DNA of 64,000 nucleotides, from assembly GCF_034670185.1 (NCBI RefSeq), contig NZ_JAXMNY010000001.1:1364001-1428000 (forward strand), given 5' to 3'. Within the stretch, counting starts at the first letter, position 1, and each line of letters opens with the position of its first letter. Of the stretch, positions 16,670-25,032 are shown piece after piece. Source of the stretch: Nisaea sp. Lineage in GTDB: Bacteria; Pseudomonadota; Alphaproteobacteria; Thalassobaculales; Thalassobaculaceae. The notes beneath the pieces were generated by a model. That model saw only the letters and a program-made list of their open reading frames with translations. It had not been told where the DNA came from and did no database searches. Made by a program: the position numbers and the translations under genes.

Positions 16670-17836
16670 ATGACCAAGCTCGCGGAACGACTGAACCATC
16701 TAGGGACGGAAACCGCATTCTCCGTTCTGGCGCGAGCGAACAAGCTGGCCGCCGAAGGCCGCAGCATCATAAATCTCGGCATTGGCCAGCCCGACTTCCG
16801 CACCCCGGACAACATCGTCGAAGCAGCGGTCAAGGCCCTGCATGACGGACATCACGGCTATACCCCGGCCAACGGCATTCCAGCTCTTCGTGAAGCGGTC
16901 GCCGCCAACCTGGAAAAGCGCCATGGCGTTGCCGTCGATCCGGGTCGGGTTCTGGTCGTTCCGGGCGGCAAGGTGACGATGTTCCTCGCCATGATGATCT
17001 TCGGCGAGCCCGGCGCGGAAATCATGTTCCCGGACCCCGGCTTTCCGATCTACCAATCCGCAATCGAGTTTTCCGGCGCGAAGGCTGTCTCAATCCAGTT
17101 GCGCGAGGAAAACGGTTTTGCCTTTTCGGCTGAGGAAGTTCTGGCCGGCATTACCGAGCGGACCCGACTGATCATCGTCAACAGCCCGGCCAACCCGACC
17201 GGCGGCGTCGTGCCCCGGGCCGAGTTCGACAAACTGGTGGCCGGTCTGCAGGCCTGGCCTGATGTCGCCGTCATGAGCGACGAGATCTACAGCGAGATGC
17301 TTTATGACGGCCGTGAGCATGTCAGCCTGCTGCAATATCCCGAAATCGCGGATCGCCTGATCCTGCTCGACGGTTGGTCCAAGACCTATGCCATGACCGG
17401 ATGGCGCCTCGGTTACAGCGTCTGGCCGAAAGACATCTTCCCGCACGCTGAAAAGCTTTGTGTGAACATTCATTCCTGCGTCAACGCGGCGGCTCAGTTC
17501 GCCGGCCTTGAAGCTCTGACCGGCCCCCAGGACGCCGTTTCGGAAATGCTCGTGGCCTTCGACGCGCGCCGCAAGGTGATCGTCAACGAACTGAACGACG
17601 TTCCCGGATTCCGCTGCATCGAGCCCGGTGGCGCATTCTATGCTTTCCCGAATATCGAGGGCACAGGCATGAAAGCGCAGGCGCTGCAGGAAAAACTTCT
17701 GGAGGAAGCCGGCGTGGCAGTGATCGCCGGCACCAGCTTTGGCGGCTTCGGCGAAGGCTATCTCCGCTTCTCCTACGCCAATTCGACTGAAAACATCGTC
17801 GAGGCCATCGCCCGCATCAGAAAATGCCTCGCATAG
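16670..17836 (+). CDS. PLP-dependent aminotransferase (aspartate aminotransferase family)
   Basis: A 388-residue class I aminotransferase. LGIGQPDFRTP, YTPANGIPALREA, NSPANPTGG, SDEIYSEM and the PLP-lysine segment DGWSKTYAMTGWRLGY are all typical of the aspartate/prephenate aminotransferase group. The C-terminal RFSYANSTENI contains the Arg that binds the substrate alpha-carboxylate. It acts in the cytoplasm, but the donor is not certain. It is transcribed divergently from another aminotransferase, with about 200 bases between the starts. Confidence 0.9.
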   Translation: MTKLAERLNHLGTETAFSVLARANKLAAEGRSIINLGIGQPDFRTPDNIVEAAVKALHDGHHGYTPANGIPALREAVAANLEKRHGVAVDPGRVLVVPGGKVTMFLAMMIFGEPGAEIMFPDPGFPIYQSAIEFSGAKAVSIQLREENGFAFSAEEVLAGITERTRLIIVNSPANPTGGVVPRAEFDKLVAGLQAWPDVAVMSDEIYSEMLYDGREHVSLLQYPEIADRLILLDGWSKTYAMTGWRLGYSVWPKDIFPHAEKLCVNIHSCVNAAAQFAGLEALTGPQDAVSEMLVAFDARRKVIVNELNDVPGFRCIEPGGAFYAFPNIEGTGMKAQALQEKLLEEAGVAVIAGTSFGGFGEGYLRFSYANSTENIVEAIARIRKCLA

Positions 17837-17846
17837 GCCGCACCGT

Positions 17847-17866
17847 TGAGGATCTGCCTCATTTTT
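17847..17866 (+). terminator. weak terminator-like hairpin after the aminotransferase
   Basis: A short stem TGAGG/CCTCA with a five-base loop is followed by five T residues, 10 bases beyond the stop codon. The stem is only 5 bp, so termination efficiency is doubtful. Confidence 0.35.
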
Positions 17867-17887
17867 GCTGCCTATTTTTTAGTCAGG

Positions 17888-17904
17888 TGCGTGAAATTGG
17901 AGCA
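17888..17904 (+). promoter_or_regulatory. candidate NtrC-binding site upstream of glnB
   Basis: TGC-N11-GCA (TGCGTGAAATTGGAGCA) matches the outer bases and half of the inner bases of the NtrC consensus (TGCACC-N5-GGTGCA). Its centre is about 110 bases upstream of the predicted sigma-54 start, the distance at which NtrC enhancers lie at the enteric glnA promoter. Only one such site is clear. Confidence 0.45.
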
Positions 17905-17979
17905 TAAATGTACCTGAGCAGACCCTAACAAGATCCCGCCTTATTAGTGATTTCAACGGGTTACGATTTTTTCCCTAAC

Positions 17980-17995
17980 TGGCATGCAGCATGCT
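17980..17995 (+). promoter_or_regulatory. sigma-54 (RpoN) promoter of glnB-glnA
   Basis: TGGCATGCAGCATGCT has the GG (17981-17982) and GC (17993-17994) elements separated by exactly 10 bases. It agrees with the -24/-12 consensus TGGCAC-N5-TTGCT at most positions. The predicted start is near 18006, giving a leader of about 43 bases before glnB. Nitrogen-limited expression through NtrC is expected. Confidence 0.72.
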
Positions 17996-18048
17996 CTTAG
18001 GGGGGCGTGACCCGAGGACCGGGACATCAACAAGAAGAGCAAGGCGCA

Positions 18049-18387
18049 ATGAAAAAAATCGAAGCCATCATCAAGCCCTTCAAGCTGGACGAGGTAAAGG
18101 AAGCGCTACACGAGGTCGGGATCCAGGGGATCACCGTGACCGAAGCCAAGGGTTTCGGGCGCCAGAAAGGGCACACCGAACTCTATCGCGGGGCCGAGTA
18201 CGTCGTCGATTTTCTCCCCAAGGTGAAAATCGAGGTCGTTATGGAGGACTCGCTGGTCGAGCGCGCAGTGGACGCCATACAGTCCGCCGCACGCACCGGC
18301 CGTATCGGTGACGGGAAGATCTTCGTTTCTACTGTCGATGACGTAATCCGTATCCGAACCGGTGAATCCGGTGGCGATGCCCTCTAG
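18049..18387 (+). CDS. glnB: nitrogen regulatory protein PII
   Basis: A 112-residue trimeric signal protein that senses 2-oxoglutarate and ATP/ADP and is uridylylated by GlnD under nitrogen limitation. The T-loop with the modified residue is intact: Tyr51 in ELYRGAEYVVDF. The C-terminal GRIGDGKIFV motif is also present. The start is the ATG at 18049; the frame is open upstream to 18007 without family similarity. Its position just before glnA and behind a sigma-54 promoter marks it as GlnB, not the GlnK that usually pairs with amtB. Confidence 0.96.
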   Translation: MKKIEAIIKPFKLDEVKEALHEVGIQGITVTEAKGFGRQKGHTELYRGAEYVVDFLPKVKIEVVMEDSLVERAVDAIQSAARTGRIGDGKIFVSTVDDVIRIRTGESGGDAL

Positions 18388-18404
18388 GAACCGATAAACC
18401 CGCT

Positions 18405-18450
18405 CCTCCCGATGGGAGGACGTACACCGTCCAGCCTGAACCGGCTGGAC
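18405..18450 (+). other. two tandem hairpins in the glnB-glnA spacer
   Basis: CCTCCC-GAT-GGGAGG (18405-18419) and GTCCAGCC-TGAACC-GGCTGGAC (18429-18450) are perfect inverted repeats 18-63 bases after the glnB stop. Neither is followed by a T-run, so they are not standard terminators. They could stabilise or process the glnBA transcript and set the PII to glutamine synthetase ratio. Confidence 0.5.
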
Positions 18451-18592
18451 TAATGAATTCGTCGGGGCTGGACAGGAATCTGGAACCCCGTCAAACCCGG
18501 GACGCCCGGCCAGAAAGGCTTTCGGACAAACCGCCAACGGTTGCTCCGAACGCCCGGAGAGGCAACGACCCATCAAGTCAGGAAGGAAGACT

Positions 18593-20002
18593 ATGTCTGA
18601 TGTGAACGCCGTTTTGAGCATGATCAAGGAACACGACTGCAAGTTCGTTGATCTCCGTTTCACGGATCCGCGCGGCAAGATGCAGCACGTGACGCAGGCT
18701 ATCGAGACAATCGATGCAGAAAGCCTCGTTGAAGGCTTCATGTTCGATGGCTCCTCCATCGCCGGCTGGAAAGCAATCAACGAATCCGACATGAGCCTCA
18801 AGCTGGATCTGTCCACGGCGCGCGTCGATCCGTTCTTCGCACAGCCGACCCTGATGATCCTCTGCGATGTTGTGGATCCGATCACCGGCCAGCCCTACGA
18901 GCGCGATCCGCGTTCCACGGCAAAAGCCGCACTGAACCACCTGAACAGCCTCGGTATAGGCGACACCGCGTTCTTCGGTCCGGAAGCCGAGTTCTTTGTG
19001 TTCGAGGACGTGAAGATCAAAACCGGCTCCAATATCGGCTACTACGAAGTCGATCACCCGGAAGGCCCGTACAACTCCGCCCGCTCCTATGAAGAAGGCA
19101 ACATGGGTCACCGTCCGGGCGTCAAGGGCGGCTACTTCCCGGTTCCGCCGGTGGACAGCGAACAGGATCTGCGCAGCGAAATGCTCGCGGTCATGGGCGA
19201 AATGGGTGTGGATATCGAAAAGCACCACCATGAAGTTGCTCCGGCCCAGCACGAACTCGGCATGAAATTCGGCACATTGATCGAGACCGCCGATGCCCTG
19301 CAGATGTACAAATACGTGGTGCATAACGTCGCCCATGCCTATGGCAAGACCGCGACCTTCATGCCGAAGCCGATCGCTGAAGACAACGGCTCGGGCATGC
19401 ACGTTCACCAGTCGATCTGGAAAGACGGCAAGCCGCTCTTCGCCGGCAATGGTTATGCCGATCTCTCCGAAATGTGCCTCTACTATATCGGCGGCATCAT
19501 CAAGCACGCGAAGGCCCTCAACGCCTTCACGAACCCGACGACCAACAGCTACAAGCGTCTCGTGCCGGGCTTTGAAGCACCGGTTCTGCTCGCATATTCC
19601 GCGCGTAACCGCTCCGCTTCCTGCCGTATTCCGTTCGTGAACAGCCCGAAGGGCAAGCGCGTCGAGGTCCGGTTCCCGGATCCCGCCGGCAACCCGTACC
19701 TGGCCTTCTCCGCCATGCTGATGGCCGGCCTTGACGGTATCCAGAACAAGATCCATCCGGGCGACCCGATGGACAAGGATCTGTACGACCTGCCGCCGGA
19801 AGAACTGGCCGACATCCCGACCGTTGCCGGCAGCCTGCGCGAAGCTCTGGAATGCCTCGATGCGGACCGTTCGTTCCTGACCCAGGGCGATGTCTTCACC
19901 AACGATCAGATCGATGCCTACATCGAATTGAAAATGGATGAGGTCATCCGCTTCGAACAGACCCCGCATCCGGTCGAATTCGAGATGTACTACTCCGTCT
20001 AA
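18593..20002 (+). CDS. glnA: type I glutamine synthetase
   Basis: A 469-residue class I-beta glutamine synthetase that makes glutamine from glutamate, ammonia and ATP as a dodecamer. The beta-Grasp N-terminal domain (about 1-100) contains VEGFMFDGSS and is followed by the catalytic domain with the metal-binding FFGPEAEFFVF and GSGMHVHQSI motifs. The adenylylation site is present in DKDLYDLPPEE (Tyr near residue 398). A good ribosome-binding site (AGGAAGGA) precedes the ATG. It follows glnB by ~205 bases and is closed by a strong terminator. Confidence 0.98.
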   Translation: MSDVNAVLSMIKEHDCKFVDLRFTDPRGKMQHVTQAIETIDAESLVEGFMFDGSSIAGWKAINESDMSLKLDLSTARVDPFFAQPTLMILCDVVDPITGQPYERDPRSTAKAALNHLNSLGIGDTAFFGPEAEFFVFEDVKIKTGSNIGYYEVDHPEGPYNSARSYEEGNMGHRPGVKGGYFPVPPVDSEQDLRSEMLAVMGEMGVDIEKHHHEVAPAQHELGMKFGTLIETADALQMYKYVVHNVAHAYGKTATFMPKPIAEDNGSGMHVHQSIWKDGKPLFAGNGYADLSEMCLYYIGGIIKHAKALNAFTNPTTNSYKRLVPGFEAPVLLAYSARNRSASCRIPFVNSPKGKRVEVRFPDPAGNPYLAFSAMLMAGLDGIQNKIHPGDPMDKDLYDLPPEELADIPTVAGSLREALECLDADRSFLTQGDVFTNDQIDAYIELKMDEVIRFEQTPHPVEFEMYYSV

Positions 20003-20101
20003 GGCAACGGGCGGCCGGGGTTCCCGGTCGCTTGGCCTTGGACATCTCCAAGCCCTTTCGCCGGTGTGCTTTTATCCGGCGGAAGGCTTCCTCCCAAAAC
20101 T

Positions 20102-20129
20102 CGGGCCGCCTCGTGCGGCCCGTTTTTTT
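20102..20129 (+). terminator. strong intrinsic terminator after glnA
   Basis: CGGGCCGC-CTCGT-GCGGCCCG makes a perfect 8-bp GC-rich stem followed by seven T residues. It lies 100 bases downstream of the glnA stop and before the convergent transporter gene. Confidence 0.9.
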
Positions 20130-20158
20130 GTGTGCGTCTTGTAAAGTGGAGCCCAGGC

Positions 20159-21034
20159 TCAGGCCACAGCGCGCGGCCTGGCAAATGCGATAACAAGACC
20201 GCTGACCGCTATCAAGCCACCACCTGCAAGCAGGTGCAGCCCAGGGGTTTCACCGAAAAACAGCAATCCGAAGAGCGCCGCATAAACCAGCGTGCTGTAA
20301 TAGAATGGCGCGATAAAGCTGGCCTCGCCAATCGCTGCCGCCCGGATAAAAAGTAATTGCCCGCAGACCATCACCGAGCCCACTCCGATAAGAAAGGGGA
20401 GTTGGGCCAGGTCTGGCATCTGGAAGACGGGAATGGCGGCAACGCCCGATATCACTGCACCCGACAGATTATTGATGGCCAGGATGGTCAGGGGATTGTC
20501 GGACTGCGCGAGCAGACGGATTGTCACCACCTCCGCACCAACCAGTACAGCGGACAAGAGTGCTACCAGGGCTCCCGTCTGAAGCACACCAGCCCCAGGC
20601 TGATTCATGATCGCCACGCCCGCAAGCCCGAGCGCCGCTCCAGCCCATCGGAGCGGCACCACCCGCTCACGCAAGAAGAGGATGGCGAAGATCATGGCGA
20701 AAATCGGGCTGGTCCAGGCAATCGCGATCGCATCTGCCAATGGCATCATGCCGACAGCTGCGAAGGAGGCCGTAACGCCGGCCGCTCCAAAGACGATGCG
20801 CAATCCATGCTTGACCGGAATTTGCGTCCGGAACACGCCAATGCCTCGGCGTAGTATGAAAGGCAGAAGGGTGAGAAACCCGAATGCAAAGCGCGCGAAG
20901 GCGATTTGCAGCGGATGAAGATCCGGGCCGACTTCCAGGGTCTGCACACCCTTGGCGCAGGCGTTAGCCCCTGCGAAGAAGGCACAGGACACAATCACAA
21001 GAATAGCTGTCTTAAACGCGTTTCCCGCCGGCAT
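20159..21034 (-). CDS. EamA/DMT-family transporter
   Basis: A 291-residue integral membrane protein with about ten predicted helices in two homologous halves, typical of the drug/metabolite transporter superfamily. The EamA features include the charged loop LFLRERVVPLRW after helix 4 and GLLFFGETPGLHLL in the second half. The substrate cannot be told from sequence; members export amino acids, metabolites or toxic compounds. It converges on glnA and no partner gene is adjacent. Confidence 0.88.
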   Translation of the reverse strand: MPAGNAFKTAILVIVSCAFFAGANACAKGVQTLEVGPDLHPLQIAFARFAFGFLTLLPFILRRGIGVFRTQIPVKHGLRIVFGAAGVTASFAAVGMMPLADAIAIAWTSPIFAMIFAILFLRERVVPLRWAGAALGLAGVAIMNQPGAGVLQTGALVALLSAVLVGAEVVTIRLLAQSDNPLTILAINNLSGAVISGVAAIPVFQMPDLAQLPFLIGVGSVMVCGQLLFIRAAAIGEASFIAPFYYSTLVYAALFGLLFFGETPGLHLLAGGGLIAVSGLVIAFARPRAVA

Positions 21035-21154
21035 TTTCTGAGTCCAATCAGAATTTTCACCGGCGGATCATCGGCTGGCGCAGAACCCTGCCGCAACCAA
21101 CATTGTTACAGGTCAGCCGGCACAAAAATGTACAGACGCGGCGTCGATCTGAAA

Positions 21155-21790
21155 CTATGCAGACAAACGTGATTCCTCGATGAAATCGATGAGTGGCTGA
21201 AGGTCCATCACATGGTCATAGGTGCGCCGGCTCGCTAACTCCATAATGGCAAGACCTTCCTGTGCGGCCTGGGCATAAAGCTGCGTATCCCGCAGCGTGG
21301 CGACGTTCGGAAAACCAAGATCTTCGAGAAAATGCTCCAGGCGCTCGGCCGCTTTTGTGCGCAGCCGCACCCGGTTACCGACAAACGCAACCGCCCGCTT
21401 GTTCTTGCGAATTGGCTTCAGATCCGCGAGTTGATCCATAAAGCGCCGTGTCCCATCCTCGTCAAACGCCGAGGGCAAGACCGGAATCACGATGACATCC
21501 GCGCGCTTCACCACATCCTTCACCACGTCGCGGCTCATCGCGGCAACACAGTCCACAACCAGAATATCTGTCTTTTTTCGTGGCTTGGCACCGTCCTCTT
21601 CGAGATCCACACCACTGATCTTCGGCACTTCCGACGGACGCCGACGCAGCCAGCCCAATGAGCTCTGCTGCAAATCCAGATCTCCCAACGCTGTCTGCAA
21701 GCCGCGTCCCGCGTAATGCGCTGCCAGTGTCGTCGCCAATGTCGTCTTTCCGGCGCCGCCCTTGGTATTCGCTACCGCAATGGTAAACAT
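21155..21790 (-). CDS. orphan ParA/MinD-type P-loop ATPase
   Basis: A 211-residue ATPase of the ParA family. The deviant Walker A motif KGGAGKT (10-16) has both signature lysines and follows the usual FTIAVANT strand. DLDLQQSSLGWL and DILVVDCVA represent the later Walker A' and B elements. ParA proteins position DNA or protein cargo by ATP-dependent DNA binding. No parB, chemoreceptor or carboxysome gene is adjacent, and the protein is shorter than chromosomal ParA (about 260 aa) with no N-terminal extension, so it is an orphan of unknown cargo. Confidence 0.85.
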   Translation of the reverse strand: MFTIAVANTKGGAGKTTLATTLAAHYAGRGLQTALGDLDLQQSSLGWLRRRPSEVPKISGVDLEEDGAKPRKKTDILVVDCVAAMSRDVVKDVVKRADVIVIPVLPSAFDEDGTRRFMDQLADLKPIRKNKRAVAFVGNRVRLRTKAAERLEHFLEDLGFPNVATLRDTQLYAQAAQEGLAIMELASRRTYDHVMDLQPLIDFIEESRLSA

Positions 21791-21847
21791 TTCTTCTCCG
21801 TCTCGTTGCCGCGGCTCGTGCCCCGTACAGGTCTTTCGCAGGCAGAC

Positions 21848-22255
21848 TCACGGCAATTCAACTTCGAGACTGCGCCCTCCCTCGCCATGCTGGCTGTCGC
21901 GCGCCCTCACAATTACCTTGCTGATGCCGTCCGGTATGGAAACGCCGGACAGCGACCGGGTGAACGGCTGCTCATCGACATGCGGGTGATACAGCACGCG
22001 TTCGCCAAGCAGCGTTCCATCCGGCGCCAGTACCGACCAGGCATTCGCATAGTGGTCCCAACCCGTATCGGCGTGACGCACGGTTACATGAAAGCTGTAA
22101 GAGCCGTCAGCAGCCCGTTCGACATCTACTTTCTCGATATCCGCCTGCCCGGCCGATGCGCCGCCAGCCTGGAGCAACAGAAGCCCTGCGACAGCCATGT
22201 ACAGGCCGACACGCAGTCGTGTCCGAAGATCGTTCACCACGCCAAATATGCGCAC
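21848..22255 (-). CDS. small secreted protein of unknown function
   Basis: The 135-residue product begins with a signal sequence (basic residues, then a hydrophobic stretch at about 15-30 ending AGGASAG), with likely cleavage near residue 35. The mature ~100 residues are predicted to be beta-rich, with motifs TGWDHYANAW, HPHVDEQPFTRS and VTVRHADTG. They resemble a conserved uncharacterised family I have seen in marine proteobacteria, but I cannot name it. It is downstream of an acyl-CoA thioesterase gene and upstream of the ParA-like gene, all on one strand. Confidence 0.75.
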   Translation of the reverse strand: MRIFGVVNDLRTRLRVGLYMAVAGLLLLQAGGASAGQADIEKVDVERAADGSYSFHVTVRHADTGWDHYANAWSVLAPDGTLLGERVLYHPHVDEQPFTRSLSGVSIPDGISKVIVRARDSQHGEGGRSLEVELP

Positions 22256-22299
22256 ACAGTACGCCTCCAGTAATCCGTTTGCAACCCACCTCAGAGGTT

Positions 22300-22686
22300 T
22301 TACAACTTCCGCTTCCTGCCGCTCTCGTCAAGCGCAACGAAGGTGAAATGGCCCTCGGTCACGAGAACTTCATCACCCTGATAGGTTCCGGCACGGATGA
22401 CCCAGGCCTCGATCCGAAAGGTCAGCGATGTCGTGCCCTGCTTTTCCAGGCTGGCATAACAAGAAAGGACATCACCGACACGGACCGGTTTGTGAAAGGA
22501 CATGGCTTCAACGCCGACCGTTGCCACACGACTTTTTGCCCGCTGCGCTGCTGCCGTACCTCCGGCAATATCCATCTGGCTGAGCACCCAGCCGCCGAAG
22601 ATATCGCCGCTGGGGTTCGTATCCGACGGCATCGCGATCGTCCGGACCTGCAGGGTCCCGACCGGCTGACGTGCAACTTCTGTCAT
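22300..22686 (-). CDS. acyl-CoA thioesterase (YciA-type hotdog fold)
   Basis: A ~128-residue single hotdog-domain protein. The MPSDTNPSGDIFGGWVLSQMD motif region with the catalytic Asp (in TNPSGDIFGG) and the later VEAMSFHKPVRVGD match YciA-family acyl-CoA hydrolases, which release free CoA from a broad set of acyl-CoAs in the cytoplasm. I prefer the ATG at 22686 (MTEVARQ) over the one two codons upstream. The gene is divergent from parE. Confidence 0.88.
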   Translation of the reverse strand: MTEVARQPVGTLQVRTIAMPSDTNPSGDIFGGWVLSQMDIAGGTAAAQRAKSRVATVGVEAMSFHKPVRVGDVLSCYASLEKQGTTSLTFRIEAWVIRAGTYQGDEVLVTEGHFTFVALDESGRKRKL

Positions 22687-22790
22687 AACCACTCCTGATT
22701 GCTTGGCGAGTGTCGCCTATATCTTGTAGTATTCGCCCGACAGACTACAGGATAAACCTATTTTCTGGCTTCTGAGGACGCACCCTATCC

Positions 22791-24797
22791 ATGTCGGACC
22801 TGTTCCAAAGCAACGCCGCCCGCAGCGATGATGACTATTCCGCGAAGGATATCGAGGTCCTTGAGGGCCTGGAGCCAGTCCGTCGGCGTCCGGGAATGTA
22901 TATTGGCGGCACCGACGAGCGTGCAATGCACCATCTCGTGGCCGAGGTTCTGGACAATTCCATGGACGAAGCCGTTGCGGGCTTCGCGAGCCGGATCGAG
23001 ATCGACCTCAGCGCGGACATGACGGTTACCATCCGGGATAACGGTCGCGGCATCCCAGTCGATCCGCATCCCAAGTTCAAGGACAAGTCCGCACTGGAAG
23101 TCATCCTGTCGACTCTGCATGCCGGCGGTAAGTTCTCGGACAAGGTCTACAGCACATCCGGCGGCCTGCACGGCGTTGGTATTTCGGTGGTGAATGCGCT
23201 GTCCGACGTAATGGAAGTCGAAGTCGCGCGGGACAAGCAGCTTTATGCTCAGCGCTTCAGCCGCGGCATCACCCAGGGGCCGCTTGAGTCGAGAGGACCG
23301 GTGCAGAACCGGCGCGGCACAACGGTACGCTTCCATCCGGACGAGGAAATCTTCGGCAAGGCCCGCTTCCGTCCGGCCATGCTTTACAGGCTGGCGCGAT
23401 CGAAGGCCTACCTTTTCAAAGGCGTGGAGATCCGCTGGTCCTGCGATACAGCATTGATCGGCGAAGGAGATGGGACCCCGGCTGCGGCGACCCTGCACTA
23501 TCCGGGCGGTCTCGCGGACTTCTTGAACAGCACGCTCGGCGACCGCGTGCTGATCGGAGAGGCCTTTGCCGGCGACAAGGAAGAAGGCGCAACGCGCGAG
23601 CGCGTCGAATGGGCCGTTACCTGGCCGGACGACCGTGACGACGGCTTCATGAATGCCTATTGCAACACTATTCCGACACCCAGCGGCGGAACCCACGAGG
23701 CCGGCCTGCGGACCGCCTTGCTGCGAGGCATTCGCGCCTATGCGGAGATGGTCGGTGGCGCGAAAAAAGCCGCACAGATCACCGCAGAGGACGTCATGGG
23801 CGGCGCCTGCATCATGCTCTCGGTCTTTATCAGGGACCCCCAGTTCCAGGGCCAGACGAAGGAGCGACTGGTCAGTGCCCATGCCACGAAGCTCGTAGAG
23901 CAAACGGTCAAGGATCATTTCGACCACTGGCTTTCCGCGAGTCCGGAAACATCCAACCAGCTTCTCGAGCGGATTACCGAACGGGCCGATGACCGTCTGC
24001 GCCGGCGCCAGCAAAAGGAAGTCTCCCGCAAAACAGCCACCCGGAAACTCCGCCTTCCCGGCAAGCTCGCCGATTGCAGCAAGTCCGAACAGGAAAGCAC
24101 CGAAATTTTCCTGGTCGAGGGAGACAGCGCCGGCGGCTCCGCCAAACAGGCCCGTAACCGTGCGACCCAGGCCATTCTGCCACTCCGCGGCAAGATCCTG
24201 AACGTGGCCAGTGCCTCGATCGAGAAACTGCGCGGCAATCAGGAACTTTCCGACATCTCCCTTGCCCTCGGCTGTGGCACGGGCGACCGTTATGACGAAG
24301 ACCAGTTGCGCTACGGCAAAGTCATCATCATGACGGATGCCGACGTTGACGGCGCTCACATTGCCTCGCTGCTGATGACCTATTTCTTCCGTGAAATGCC
24401 CAAGCTGGTCGAGCAGGGCCATCTCTATCTCGCCCTGCCCCCGCTCTACCGGCTGACCCAGGGGACCAAATCAGTCTATGCGAGGGACGATGCCCATCGG
24501 GAGGAGCTGATCCGGACGGAAATGACCGGGCGGGCCAAAATCGAGGTCTCGCGCTTCAAAGGCCTTGGCGAAATGCCACCGAAGCAGCTCAAGGAAACAA
24601 CCATGGACCCTGAAAAGCGTATCCTGCTGCGGGTCTCCGTACCGCCGTCGCTCAAGGGCCTGGATCCTGAAAGTGCGGCTGCGGAGGCGCGCCGGGCTGT
24701 GGAACAGACCGTTGAAACTCTGATGGGACGGAAGCCGGAGCTTCGTTTCCAGTTCATTCAGGAAAACGCGAAATTCGTCACGGATATCGACGTCTGA
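22791..24797 (+). CDS. parE: DNA topoisomerase IV subunit B
   Basis: A 668-residue ATPase subunit of topoisomerase IV, which unlinks replicated chromosomes. The GHKL ATPase domain has NSMDEAVAG, DNGRGIPV and TSGGLHGVG. A transducer domain follows, then the TOPRIM domain with EGDSAGGSAK and the metal-binding MTDADVDGAHI. ParE and not GyrB is indicated by the shorter length (GyrB is ~800 aa in this group), the absence of a GyrB-type insertion and the N-terminal YSAKDIEVLEGLEPVRRRPG segment. It is a single gene; parC is not in the window. Confidence 0.95.
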   Translation: MSDLFQSNAARSDDDYSAKDIEVLEGLEPVRRRPGMYIGGTDERAMHHLVAEVLDNSMDEAVAGFASRIEIDLSADMTVTIRDNGRGIPVDPHPKFKDKSALEVILSTLHAGGKFSDKVYSTSGGLHGVGISVVNALSDVMEVEVARDKQLYAQRFSRGITQGPLESRGPVQNRRGTTVRFHPDEEIFGKARFRPAMLYRLARSKAYLFKGVEIRWSCDTALIGEGDGTPAAATLHYPGGLADFLNSTLGDRVLIGEAFAGDKEEGATRERVEWAVTWPDDRDDGFMNAYCNTIPTPSGGTHEAGLRTALLRGIRAYAEMVGGAKKAAQITAEDVMGGACIMLSVFIRDPQFQGQTKERLVSAHATKLVEQTVKDHFDHWLSASPETSNQLLERITERADDRLRRRQQKEVSRKTATRKLRLPGKLADCSKSEQESTEIFLVEGDSAGGSAKQARNRATQAILPLRGKILNVASASIEKLRGNQELSDISLALGCGTGDRYDEDQLRYGKVIIMTDADVDGAHIASLLMTYFFREMPKLVEQGHLYLALPPLYRLTQGTKSVYARDDAHREELIRTEMTGRAKIEVSRFKGLGEMPPKQLKETTMDPEKRILLRVSVPPSLKGLDPESAAAEARRAVEQTVETLMGRKPELRFQFIQENAKFVTDIDV

Positions 24798-24929
24798 TCC
24801 CGGCGAAGGGAATCGACTTCAAAAATACCAGCCGCGAGTTTAGTTTCATATTTATTACGAAAGTATGGTACTGATACTACACACACCACCAAAACATGGC
24901 TGGTGCGCGCGAATTAGACGATCTCTTTG

Positions 24930-24957
24930 TTGACAGCGGCCACGCTACACATAATAT
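24930..24957 (+). promoter_or_regulatory. probable sigma-70 promoter of the DEAD-box helicase gene
   Basis: A perfect TTGACA (24930-24935) is followed after 16 bases by TAATAT (24952-24957). This predicts a start near 24964 and a leader of ~70 bases before the TTG start codon. It is the best match to the housekeeping consensus that I noticed in the window. Confidence 0.65.
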
Positions 24958-25032
24958 CCGCTTCATCTTCGCGCCGAGCACCTTACAGACAATCTGTAAA
25001 ATCTCAGCCAACGCGATAAAATAGGCGGTACC

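Noticed and set aside
18578..19969. A 463-codon open frame antisense to glnA
   Set aside because: It mirrors the third-codon GC bias of glnA on the other strand, has no domain sense, and the sense frame is an unmistakable glutamine synthetase.
22785..24422. A 545-codon open frame antisense to parE
   Set aside because: Shadow frame of a high-GC gene; composition is Asp/Glu/Arg-rich without any recognisable motif.
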